Assembly: GCA_916613615.1 (NCBI GenBank)
Contig: OU744723.1
Location: forward strand, 66,224,239-66,288,238
Direction of reading: 5' to 3'
Source: Steromphala cineraria
Lineage: Eukaryota; Mollusca; Gastropoda; Trochida; Trochidae
DNA: 64,000 nt
Numbering within the stretch: position 1 is the first letter of the stretch; each line of letters opens with the position of its first letter. Shown piece by piece: positions 55,480 through 64,000 of the stretch. The notes beneath the pieces were generated by a model that ran no database searches, had not been told where the DNA came from, and saw only the letters and a program-made list of their open reading frames with translations. Both the position numbers and the translations under genes were made by a program.

Positions 55480-56628
55480 GGCTTTAGAAGCACTCTCACT
55501 AGAGTTGGAGGGGATGGATGCCTACGCTTTTCCCCCTCACGCTTGGCTTGTCTCAAAAGGGGACTGAAACAAGCGGGCTACTCACAAAGGGTAGCAGCGG
55601 CTGTGTCCTCCACCCAGCGGGCCTCTACACGCAAGCTGTACGATGTGCAGTGGGGTTATTTTGTCACCTTCTGTGAGGACAGGGGACTGGATGTTCATGG
55701 GGTATCCATTCCGCAGGTGGCCGAGTATCTCGTACACCCTCGAGAGGAGAGGGGGCTGAAGGCCTCCTCTATCAATACTCGTTTGTCTGCTGTTATGTCT
55801 GTCCTGTGCAAACGGGACCCCGCTGCGGATATATCCGTGCTTAAGGAGGTGGGTAGGCAGTGGGAGTGGGACCTGGCGGTTATCCTCAAGACTCTGACTT
55901 TTACGAGCCGCTAACGAATACTATTGTCCTCCAACTGACCGTGAAAACCGCATTCCTGGCCGTGATGGCCTCCGCCGCTAGTATATCTGAGCTACATGCA
56001 CTTCGGGCGGACCTGCTCCGCTTTGATGCGGGGGATGGAGAGTATGCCACTCTGGGTCTTGCACTGGATTTTGTATGCAAGAACCAGGGGTCCGACGAGC
56101 GGGAAGGGTCTTTAACGTACCGGCACTCGTGGGGTCCTCTAGCCCTTTGGATGAGGAGAGCAGACTCCTCTATCCGGTACGGGCTCACCGCATTTATGTG
56201 GAACTCACTCGATCCCTTTGTCAGGGAAGGCGATAGCTCATTCAGCCACATTCGCAACAGAGTGTAAAGGAGATTGACAGACTGGCCCTGGCTGTCTATT
56301 TGCTGTCGGCCATTCTTGAGGCATACAAGGCTGAAGGTCTGGCGGCCCCAGCTCGCTCGAACCCTCACGAGATTCGGGCAATTTCGGCTACGGTGGCGTT
56401 CAACAGCAACATTGAGGTGGTGGACATCATGTCTGGCTGCTTCTGGAAGTCCGGCATGGTGTTCGGCAACCATTACCTCCGAGATATATTCACGGAGGAT
56501 ATGGCGGCCGTAGCCAGGTTTGGGCCTCAGGTGTTCGCCCAGCAAGGGGCAGCGGGTCCTGCCCCAGGAGAGGCTTTGCAACTCACCGTTAGCTTTTGCT
56601 TGTGTTTTGTTGTCTGTTTGTCACAATA
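55480..56628 (+). pseudogene. DIRS E tyrosine recombinase pseudogene
   Basis: Begins with MDAYAFPPHAWLVSKG (linker, 55516-55563). Then GLKQAGYSQRVAAAVSSTQR, TRKLYDVQWGYFVTFCEDRG and KASSINTRLSAVMSVLCKRD (55758-55817) follow. A deletion and frame change occur near 55850-55914. The Arg I box reads SAASISELHALRADLLRFD, so the catalytic Arg of the ARISEL box in element C is Ser here. The NPHEIRAISATVAF box (H-x-x-R, 56361-56402) and WKSGMVFGNHYLRD (catalytic Tyr, 56443-56484) are intact in the last frame. Frame breaks and loss of Arg I make it inactive. Confidence 0.85.
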
Positions 56629-56822
56629 AACTTCGCATCGCACCGTCCGGTTCTTTTGGTGATTTGTTCTCCTTAGACTTTGGGTGGGTTACCCTTAAAT
56701 TTCGGAGTTCCCATACCCCTAAGCCTAACTTATGTCTAAGTTTCCCACTCCATGCTGGGATGATTTACTGGCTTGCTTCCCGGCTTTGACTTCGAAGCCC
56801 TCCACCTCTGTGGTATTCTGGG

Positions 56823-56920
56823 CTATTGTGAGTCTTAGACAGTAGAGTATGTTAAATAATAGTACGTTTGTATTTTTGTACTTTTTCGTTTTGTATTTGT
56901 ACTTACCGTCGACGACTCAC
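56823..56920 (+). repeat. DIRS E internal complementary region
   Basis: GAGTATGTTAAATAATAGTA is complementary to the left end, and ACTTACCGTCGACGACTCAC to the right end (57110-57130). The middle has an insert or divergence (GTATTTTTGTACTTTTTCGT) compared with element D. Confidence 0.82.
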
Positions 56921-56989
56921 AGACGTTATTTCCCACCCTTCCTCCCCTCCTGCGAGTAGGGTCGCTCCAGCACCCGTTCTCTCCAGGAA

Positions 56990-57159
56990 GTCCGGATGAT
57001 GATTGGGTCATGTGATGGAGGGGGTGCGGGAAGGCAGGTAACTCCAGTGTTGTTTTTTAATCAGTGTAATCTGGTCGAGAGTTAATTGACAGTTAATCAA
57101 GGGCTATTGTGAGTCGTCGACGGTAAGTACATATGATTAAGTTTACTCAAAAACATACT
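56990..57159 (+). repeat. DIRS E right (inverted) terminal repeat
   Basis: Complement of 53862-53985, then a right-specific tail TCGTCGACGGTAAGTAC...AAAAACATACT, followed by ATT. Confidence 0.85.
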
Positions 57160-57162
57160 ATT

Positions 57163-57278
57163 TAGTGTAGAGTCGGCGATAGTTTCAGTGCACAGCTATT
57201 TTTGGGCGTTACCACGTCGGACAAGATTCTTTTGGGAATTTTAAGTCGTTTGGACCAATGGTGTGATGACGTAGGTGC

Positions 57279-57325
<47 letters not shown>

Positions 57326-57813
57326 CGTGAAGATGTCGTACTGACTGTTGAGCTCTTAAGGCTGATTACCATTTGTATGACTCAAAGATGTGTCAATATG
57401 ACAAGTAAGACGTGTGTCCACACATTCCCATTAATGGAAAAGCTTCGATGCAGATGAATGTGTAGTTGAACCTGCTGACAGAAGACGTAATTTAAGGTTT
57501 GACCTTTTTTGTTACTCATGGCAGATTTGGAAGTTATAACACTCGGGCTGCTCAAACCTGGTACTAAAGTAGCACATTTTAGTACTTTAACGAAATAATT
57601 GCGAAAAAATCATTTCAACGAACGTCTGAACAACCAAAACTTTTACCCCTGCCCACTTCAGATCAAATAAGAACAAAACTGGGTTTCCCACCTTTAATTT
57701 GGATTCGCTAGTTGTTTAAACAAATCATTGATTAATAAGACGTACTTTGTTTTACATTTCTATAGTTTTTCATTCTTCAGTCAAAATCATTACGAAATGG
57801 TGCAAAGTTTCTT
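57163..57813. other. No gene seen
   Basis: Non-coding stretch between DIRS E and the LINE, with a TG microsatellite. Confidence 0.45.
57282..57322. repeat. (TG)n microsatellite
   Basis: About 20 TG repeats. Confidence 0.98.
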
Positions 57814-57826
57814 TTGGAAGTCAGTT
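57814..57826. repeat. LINE target-site duplication, 3' side
   Basis: TTGGAAGTCAGTT, identical to 62349-62361. Confidence 0.88.
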
Positions 57827-57938
57827 CAAATTCTTTATTTCCAGTTGGTATTTAGGCCACTGGCCTATAACAACATAGTGTACATTTCAAAGTCAAAACA
57901 ATATGAGCACATGCGTATGATTGGATGAGAAAAAAAGT

Positions 57939-60900
57939 TCACATTATCAAGGTATTTCTCAACTGCAGGGCATGATATATATACATAGATAAGTTTTTTA
58001 TTACATCTTCATTTCTGCTTGACATTAAGTTTGAAAAATGTTGTTTAGACACAACTGGCATATTGATGTATTTTTTCCTAATGTGTGCAAGTGGTTTACA
58101 TATAAGTAAGAAGTGATATTCGTCCTCTATATCGCCTGATTTGCATAATCTACAGTATCTTTCATTTCGAGGTATGTTGTGGGTTCTTCCACTCTCTATT
58201 TCTAGAGGTAATGTACCGCATCGGAAATTTGCCAAACTGCTTCTAAATTTATTCACATGTACGTTATTAATGTAGAATTCTGTTTCAAATGTGTGCTTCA
58301 ATGTTTTATAGTTTTGTAACTTAGAGATAGCATTTATATTAGTATACCAATCTGATAAAAACACATATTTTATTCTTTGTTTGAACTCACTGATGAATAG
58401 GTCTATATTCTGAACCCCCTGGTTCATCTAAACATACATAAATCCATTTACGCAGAGCATTTTCCTTACTTTAGTGGCCCAATTCGTTTTCCCATTTGTA
58501 TCATATAGAACTGCCATTTTGTATGCTTTTTTAACATAATTATCTATGTTCCGGCATCTTACATATCTTAAGCCAGTACTTTACGACCCTTATTACTGTA
58601 TTTATAAATAACGGGAATCTACCACATTCGCCAAGAACAGCATAATTAGGCGTCTTAGCTGCCAATTTTAAATATCTCTTGCAAGCTATTGCTTGTATTT
58701 GTTCTATTTCGTCAAATTGCTTAGACCCCCAAATTTCACACCCGTATGTTAAGATGGGTAATATTTTACTGTCAAATAATTTAAAAAATACATTGCTATT
58801 TATAAAGTAATTCATATTTAACGTTCTAAGAATGCTGTTTAATGCCCGTTTACCTTCTGTAGCTCTTTTTTGGATAGCATATTTCCATGACAATTTGGGT
58901 GTAAAATACACACCTAGATACTTATAAGTATTGGTGATTTTTAATTCTTCAGCATTATAGTTCCATTTTTAATTGGTTCTTAACATACCGCCCTTTCTGA
59001 ACACCATTAGGTTAGATTTAGTCATATTTACTTGTAGTCCATATTCAACGGAAAAAGTTGATAAGATGTTCAACTGTTTTTGTAGATCCTTGCACACGCT
59101 AGAAAACAATATAATATCATCAGCAAATAGAAGCAAATATATGCGAACAATGTCTGGCATAATTTGAATACCATAACAATCTGAACATTCAATGCTAGTT
59201 GCTAGTTCATTTATATATAGGGAAAATATAAGTGGACTCATAATGCATCCCTGTCTTAATCCTATAGGGCAATGAAAGAATTCTGAATACGTGCTATTAT
59301 TCCTTACACAAGCCGAAACATTATTATAGAGGTTCGGTACGATTTGTAACAATTTACCTTTAATACCAATACGAAGAAACAAATTCCATAATTTTGGGCG
59401 CCTTACTGTGTCAAATGCTTTCCTAAAATCTATAAAAGGGCATAAAGTTTACCTCCCTTCTTATTTAATTGTTTTTCAATTATCGAACATAAAATAAAGA
59501 CATTATCAATGGTAGAGTATTCTTGTCTAAAGCCAGCTTGAGATTCAACAATCTTTTCATATATATCTGTCCATATTTTTAATCTGTTACATGTGACTGA
59601 TGTAAATACTTTACTAAAGATGCTCAAAAGCGATATTCCTCTATAATTGTTTGGGTCATTTGGTGGTCCGGCTTTATGCAATGGGATAATGATAGATTTT
59701 GACCATTCGCTTGGTATACATCCGGAGTCAAAAAATTTGTTGAATAACACACAGAGTGTCGGAATTAAAACATCAGCTCCATATATGAAGAATTCGGCTA
59801 GTAGTTTATCTAGGCCTGGTGATTTATTCTTTTTCAGGCCTTGTATAGCTTTACGTATTTCCACTTCACTTACTGCATCATTTAGGATCATATTCGAAAT
59901 ATCATCAATATCATTTTCGCTACTATCATACGGCTCCTCTGGGTTAGTGGGGGTTTCATCGTTTGTTTCATTTAGCAAACTACAGAAGTGTTGCTTCCAT
60001 GCATCGATGGATATATCGTTGTTACGTCCTGTGTTTCTTGTTCTACTGTTTAGTATGTGATTTAACGTTTTCCAAAACCGGTTTGAATCATTAATACTTT
60101 CCATTAAGCTATCCATAGAGGCTTTGTCCTTCTCCTTTTGTTTCTGTTGGCAAATAGATTTAAAAGTTTTCTTAGTTTCTAAATATTCTATCAAATCAAA
60201 TTCGTTATTTGTCCTCCTAAACTTTCTCAGTTTACTATATTTTTTACATTTTGCTTTCTGACATGACCTATCAAACCAAATTGGTTGTTTCACTGCTTTG
60301 TGCTGTACTCGCTTTTTCATGATATGAGCAGACTCTAGTATCATTTCATTTTGAGAGTTCACTGCTTGGTCAATATTTTCTACTCTAATGTCATTCAGAA
60401 TATTTCCCCCATAGACTTCGATATTGTCACTAAGTGATTTTATGAAAACATCTTTAGCTGTTACGCACCATCTATATCTATACAAATTTAAGTTAACACA
60501 TGTATTTTCTTCAATGACGGAGTCCTGTGATTTCAAATGTAAAACTAATGGAAGATGATCCGAATCTGTTCGTTCATCGATGTTTAAATCAGCAATAATA
60601 TCAAATATATATGGAGATACAATAAAGTAGTCAATGACGCTTTACCCATTATGTGATATAAAGGTATATCCTCCAGTTAACTTATCGTTGCCGGCTCTAC
60701 CGTTAACAACATGTATGTTATTACTGATGCAGATATTCAAAAGTTTACTTCCATAATAATTAAGTGTTTTATCAACAGAGAATCTGGGTAGGTCAAATAC
60801 GTCTTCATGATAATTTGGTACATGTTTGGCATCGTCTCCTTCATCATAAATAATGTAATCCTTTTCATTCCCCAAACGGGCATTAAAATCTCCACATAAC

Positions 60901-61376
60901 ATTAATTCACAATTCTGATATCTATTTCTGAGTTCAAATACCTCTTCCTCTAATTCATCATACCCTCCATACATAGTACCGGGTATATTAAAAGCAGGTG
61001 AAGAACGAGGAGGTATGTAAATTCCGCCAATGATGATATCGCAGTCGATAGAAAAAATATCCTTTGACATCTTCAGAAACATGTAGTTTTCATATTTGCA
61101 CTTTAAGTGTTTTACACGGTTTATTATTGTGTTTTTAATTAACAGATCTAGACATATGCCACCCATGTACCTTCCAAACTGTGAGGTTCTCAACCCAGCA
61201 TTATTAAATTGAGTATAACCACTTAGATCAATATCAAACTCAGTATTACCAATCCATGTTTCCAACAAAAATATGACATCAAAAGAACTTAAATATAATC
61301 TAAAATCAGCGAACTTCAATTTCGACATTAACCCAGATACATTCCAAATTCCGATCTTTATATTTGAGGTTGACAC
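57939..61376 (-). pseudogene. LINE ORF2: AP endonuclease and reverse transcriptase, broken
   Basis: The endonuclease (61376-60642) shows IGIWNVSGL, FLLETW, GGIYIPPR and LCGDFNARLG. An in-frame TAA at 60644-60642 is followed in the same frame by SVIDYFIVSPY and TDSDHLPLVLHL, the end of the domain. The RT (60536-59430) shows KAIQGLKKNKSPGLDKLLAE, NNYRGISLLSIFSKVF and SQAGFRQEYSTIDNV. A one-T loss near 59433 breaks LYALF-IDFRKAFDT (motif A). Motif B RQGCIMSPLIFSLYIN and motif C LLFADDIILFSS are in 59382-58969. A second in-frame stop is at 58971-58969, one more frameshift lies between 58540 and 58427, and a TAG precedes MNQGVQ. The C-terminal end has CRLCKSGDIEDEYHFLLIC, a zinc-knuckle-like motif found in many LINE ORF2 proteins. 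Dead for retrotransposition, but recent enough to be fully legible. Confidence 0.9.
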
Positions 61377-61406
61377 ATTGCAGTTAGTTTGACCATGGCC
61401 TTCCCG

Positions 61407-62348
61407 TTATTTCCTTGTGAGGGATGTTTGTCTGTATGCTTTGCGCCTTCCACGTGTTGAGTCAGACTGAGAGGTACTGCCTGTGTTTACACCATCTGGC
61501 TGTGGCGGAGCTACGCTAGAGTTACCTGTCCCTTGCTGAGCGTCATTAGCAACAGATGACAGCTCACCACCGAAAGCCCCCTTGTTTACAGCTGAGGCGT
61601 AGTCCTTAGGTCTCGCTCCCTGGTGTGGTCCTCCCTGGCCAGAACCGAACTGGAAAACCATACTTGTGTCGTAGGACGACAGATTCACATCTACATTCGC
61701 AGATCTATCTATCCTTGGTGGCACAAATCGGCTTGGCTCATTTTGTTTTCTTTTTGATCTTTCCGTAGACATGTGTGGTGACCCGGTTGACTCCCGAACT
61801 ACAAGTCTACCTTTACTGAAAAATGCCACCTTGCCCTCACGACGTGCTTCACTAACCATATCACGCTGACGTGCAGTCAGATCTGCAGCGATCCGAATGT
61901 TGTGTCGCGAAAAACATTCTCGTCTTCTAAACACAAGGTTTTTGTCATTAGGGTAAAGAAATTTAACAATGATTGCCCTGTTACTGTAATCGGATGAGGG
62001 ACGACCTACCCGATGCGCACTTAAAATGTCTCGTTCATCCCAGGTTTTAGAAGGTATGGCTTCATTGAGTATGTTTAATATTTTATCTCTACTCACAATT
62101 GCATCCTCTCGATCATCCTCCGGTATACCAAAAAAACGTACATTTTCTTTCCTGCTACGAGACTCCTGCTTGTCTAGCTCTCTGGATTGATCTTCAACAG
62201 TTCTCTCTAAAACAGCAACTCTATATTCAATCTTCCTCAATTCACCACCCAGATCGCTTACATGCATTTTAACGTCATATTTTATCGCATTTGTTTTTAG
62301 CTCCAATACCTCTGATTTTTTCTCTAAAGATTTTACGGAACTTGAGAG
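61407..62348 (-). pseudogene. LINE ORF1 protein, 5'-truncated
   Basis: The frame is open from the truncation point (62348) to the stop at 61407; the first internal Met is at 62306. It shows a heptad-like coiled coil (LRKIEYRVAVLERTVEDQSR), an RRM-like part (ENVRFFGIPE, LSAHRVGRPS, RAIIVKFLYPNDK) and a C-terminal domain (IRIAADLTARQRDMVSEARR). This coiled coil-RRM-CTD order is that of L1-type ORF1 RNA chaperones. The tail is Gly/Ser/Gln-rich with basic residues. No internal stop. The N-terminus is missing because of 5' truncation. The stop lies 31 bp before the ORF2 Met, as in bicistronic LINEs. Confidence 0.85.
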
Positions 62349-62361
62349 TTGGAAGTCAGTT
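62349..62361. repeat. LINE target-site duplication, 5' side
   Basis: TTGGAAGTCAGTT, identical to 57814-57826. Confidence 0.88.
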
Positions 62362-63146
62362 TATAATGAAATATAATTTTTTTCAGGTATATGACCTATA
62401 GAAGGGACTATTAAAACATTCTTCCTCTCATGATGACGCAAATGTAAACTGGAAACTATGGACAGACTAACGGTAGGTACACAAACTGAGGTTTAGTATG
62501 TTGTTAAGACGGACATAGGTGTTATTGTCATTAGAAAAGGATTTAATTGGGTGTATCATGGTAGCTGTTATTGAGGTAACAAGCTGACTGTCAGGCTATC
62601 AGCGCATATAGGTCACCCCTAGGGTCCGGTTGCCCATCACTGAAGAGTTGTAATCTAAGAAATAAGTGTTTCTGATAAAGAAAACACAAGAGGCTATACA
62701 TATGTAGACGTGAATAGCTTAGTGTTGATATTATAGTTTACGGGAAATCGTATGATTTGTTGTCCATTATACAAATACAAATTTGCTGAATACACCCTGT
62801 GTTCTCTCAGTCAATCATTATCAGTTCTCTATGGAGCCTTTATTACTTGTTCTAAACTTAATTTCGCTAGTATCATTTTTAAAAGTTCAGTGCAAGACAG
62901 TGTTCTTTTAGATAAAGTTAAACTGCATTGTTGTTATATCAGACTTTGGCTCATCGTACCAAAATAGCTATATGAGGTTATGATTAGTCCGCATGATATC
63001 CACAATGAGTTTTATTCCCTCTGCAGAAGCCCACATACCTTTCACAAAAATACCAAAGTACATTTGGTTGTGAACCTAACACCTCCTCATCCCGATAAAG
63101 CACTGGAGGAAAGTCATTTTCAGAATTGGTTGTTTAAAATCATTAT
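62362..63146. other. No gene seen
   Basis: Non-coding. Frames at 62752-62967 and 62980-63279 have no domain, and the second runs into the repeat. Confidence 0.45.
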
Positions 63147-63985
63147 TATACCCCCGCGACGACGTAGTCGGGGGTATATAGCGCTCCGCGTGTCCGTCTG
63201 TGCGTCCGTCCGAAATCGTTTCCGGAGCATTACTCAAAAACTATACCACTTAGAAACTTCAAATTTAGTATGGAAGTAGCCTATATGGTGCTGTAGTGCC
63301 TTTTAGGAATTTCAGCTCAATGATCCAAATAATTTTTGAAATTTTGACCAAAAACGGTCCGATTTTTGGACTTTGTCTCGTTTCCGGGGCATTGCTAAAA
63401 AAATATACCACTTAGAAACTACAAATTTGGTATGGAAGTAGCCTATATGGTGCTGTTGTGCCTTTTAGGTGTTTCAGCTCAATGTTGTGAATAATTTTTG
63501 AAATTTTGACCAAAAGCGGTCCAATTTTTGGACTTTGTGTTGTTTCCGAAGCATATATAAATACCAAATGACTTGCACACTTCAAATTTGGTATGGAAGT
63601 ATACAGTCGAACCTCGGATACCCGGACTCCGTATATCCGTAAATCTCATCTTATGGAGATTTTTCAAACAATGTGTCTATATTTTTTTAGAAAAATGACC
63701 CAGTTAACGGGACGATTTGCTATCCGGACGATTTTCACCTATAACCAAAACAAGGTTCGACTGTATTGCCTTTTAGGGGTAATTCAAGGGTTCCCAGAAT
63801 TTTATTCAAAAACTGCATAGCCGGGGATGTTTTGAAGTGAAAAAGTTTTTAGGGTTGCAAGATCATTGTGTCCAAAGTCATAATCATTCAACGAGTAATT
63901 TTCATAAATTTTCAAATTAATGTTACGTGAAGGCGGTCTAACTACAGGCGGGGGTATGTGAGCCGCGCTCACTTTTGCCTTCTTA
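63147..63985 (+). repeat. Hairpin-headed 'GTCCGTCC' repeat, copy 3 (~165-bp units)
   Basis: Stem TATACCCCCGCGAC (63147-63160) / GTCGGGGGTATA (63166-63177) is followed by TAGCGCTCCGCGTG and GTCCGTCTGTGCGTCCGTCC. Three direct units of about 165 bp follow (near 63210, 63377, 63539) with CGTTTCCGG, ACCACTTAGAAACT, GGTATGGAAGTAGCCTATAT and TGCCTTTTAGG. A second GGCGGGGGTATGTGAGC box at about 63949 may be its 3' end. A pogo-like MITE interrupts the third unit. Confidence 0.8.
63604..63763. mobile_element. pogo/Tigger-like MITE, 160 bp
   Basis: Termini CAGTCGAACCT and AGGTTCGACTG are inverted repeats, with a TA at 63602-63603 and 63764-63765 as the target duplication. CAGT...CCTCG termini and TA duplication are typical of pogo-type Tc1/mariner MITEs. 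It interrupts the third unit of the surrounding repeat, whose other units read GGTATGGAAGTA directly into the continuing sequence. Confidence 0.8.
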
Positions 63986-64000
63986 AACCTTTTAGTGTCA

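Larger units (their letters stand above)
53838..57159 (+). mobile_element. DIRS element E, complete ends, decayed coding region
   Basis: Left terminal repeat (from 53838), gag-like and RNase H pieces, tyrosine recombinase, ICR and inverted right terminal repeat are in the order of DIRS1-type elements. ATT occurs at both junctions (53835-53837 and 57160-57162), with no longer target duplication. The 3322-bp length is well below a full DIRS because the reverse-transcriptase core is missing. Confidence 0.88.
57827..62348 (-). mobile_element. 5'-truncated LINE with 13-bp target duplication
   Basis: Sense is the minus strand. The 5' edge is at 62348, inside ORF1. The 3' edge is at 57827, just after AATAAAGAATTTG. 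TTGGAAGTCAGTT flanks it at 57814-57826 and 62349-62361 as a perfect 13-bp duplication, typical of target-primed reverse transcription. About 4.5 kb, with ORF1, AP-endonuclease and RT in order. Confidence 0.9.

Overview
The window is metazoan nuclear DNA with the character of an invertebrate accessory region: A+T-rich, intron-bearing, and made almost entirely of transposable elements and tandem repeats. PiggyBac, DIRS-type tyrosine-recombinase retrotransposons, APE/RT LINEs, a pogo-like MITE and repeats headed by a GC hairpin plus 'GTCCGTCCGTCC' together suggest a lophotrochozoan, most likely a bivalve mollusc. That assignment is inference; no marker gene settles it. Only two reading frames look like intact proteins: a piggyBac transposase (48669-50648) and a two-exon Schlafen-like gene (41245-43650).

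Layout. 1-8049 is an unusually large piggyBac element in minus orientation, cut by the window edge, with a frameshifted transposase. 8582-10026 is a 5'-truncated end of the same family. 10.5-15.6 kb holds a hairpin-headed repeat, a tRNA-like (SINE head) sequence, two foldbacks and three MITEs that carry the piggyBac ends and TTAA sites. 15.9-17.5 kb is a 5'-truncated DIRS element with a nearly complete tyrosine recombinase. 17.5-25.5 kb has no recognisable gene apart from a 169-bp tandem repeat and an odd array of a GCGGTAAATTGTAAT motif. 25.5-37.7 kb is a DIRS complex with internal complementary region, inverted terminal repeats, a 1.7-kb tandem duplication and an 81-bp minisatellite, followed by a higher-order repeat with hairpins. 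37.7-39.5 kb is a LINE relic.

41.2-44.3 kb carries the Schlafen-like gene and several decaying copies of its 3' end. 44737-53331 is a complete 8.6-kb piggyBac in plus orientation: 14-bp TIRs, TTAA on both sides, repeat arrays at both ends and an intact 659-aa DDD transposase. 53838-57159 is a DIRS element with complete termini but decayed coding regions. 57827-62348 is a 5'-truncated LINE with a perfect 13-bp target duplication. The window ends in another hairpin-headed repeat that contains a 160-bp pogo-like MITE.

Working together: the intact transposase at 48.7-50.6 kb is the plausible source of activity for the frameshifted copy, the truncated copy and the three MITEs, all of which share its TIR, its end sequences and a common repeat monomer. 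The DIRS copies show a shared ATT at both junctions, at the predicted circle junction and at a paralogous empty site, which supports recombinase-mediated insertion of a circle without target duplication.
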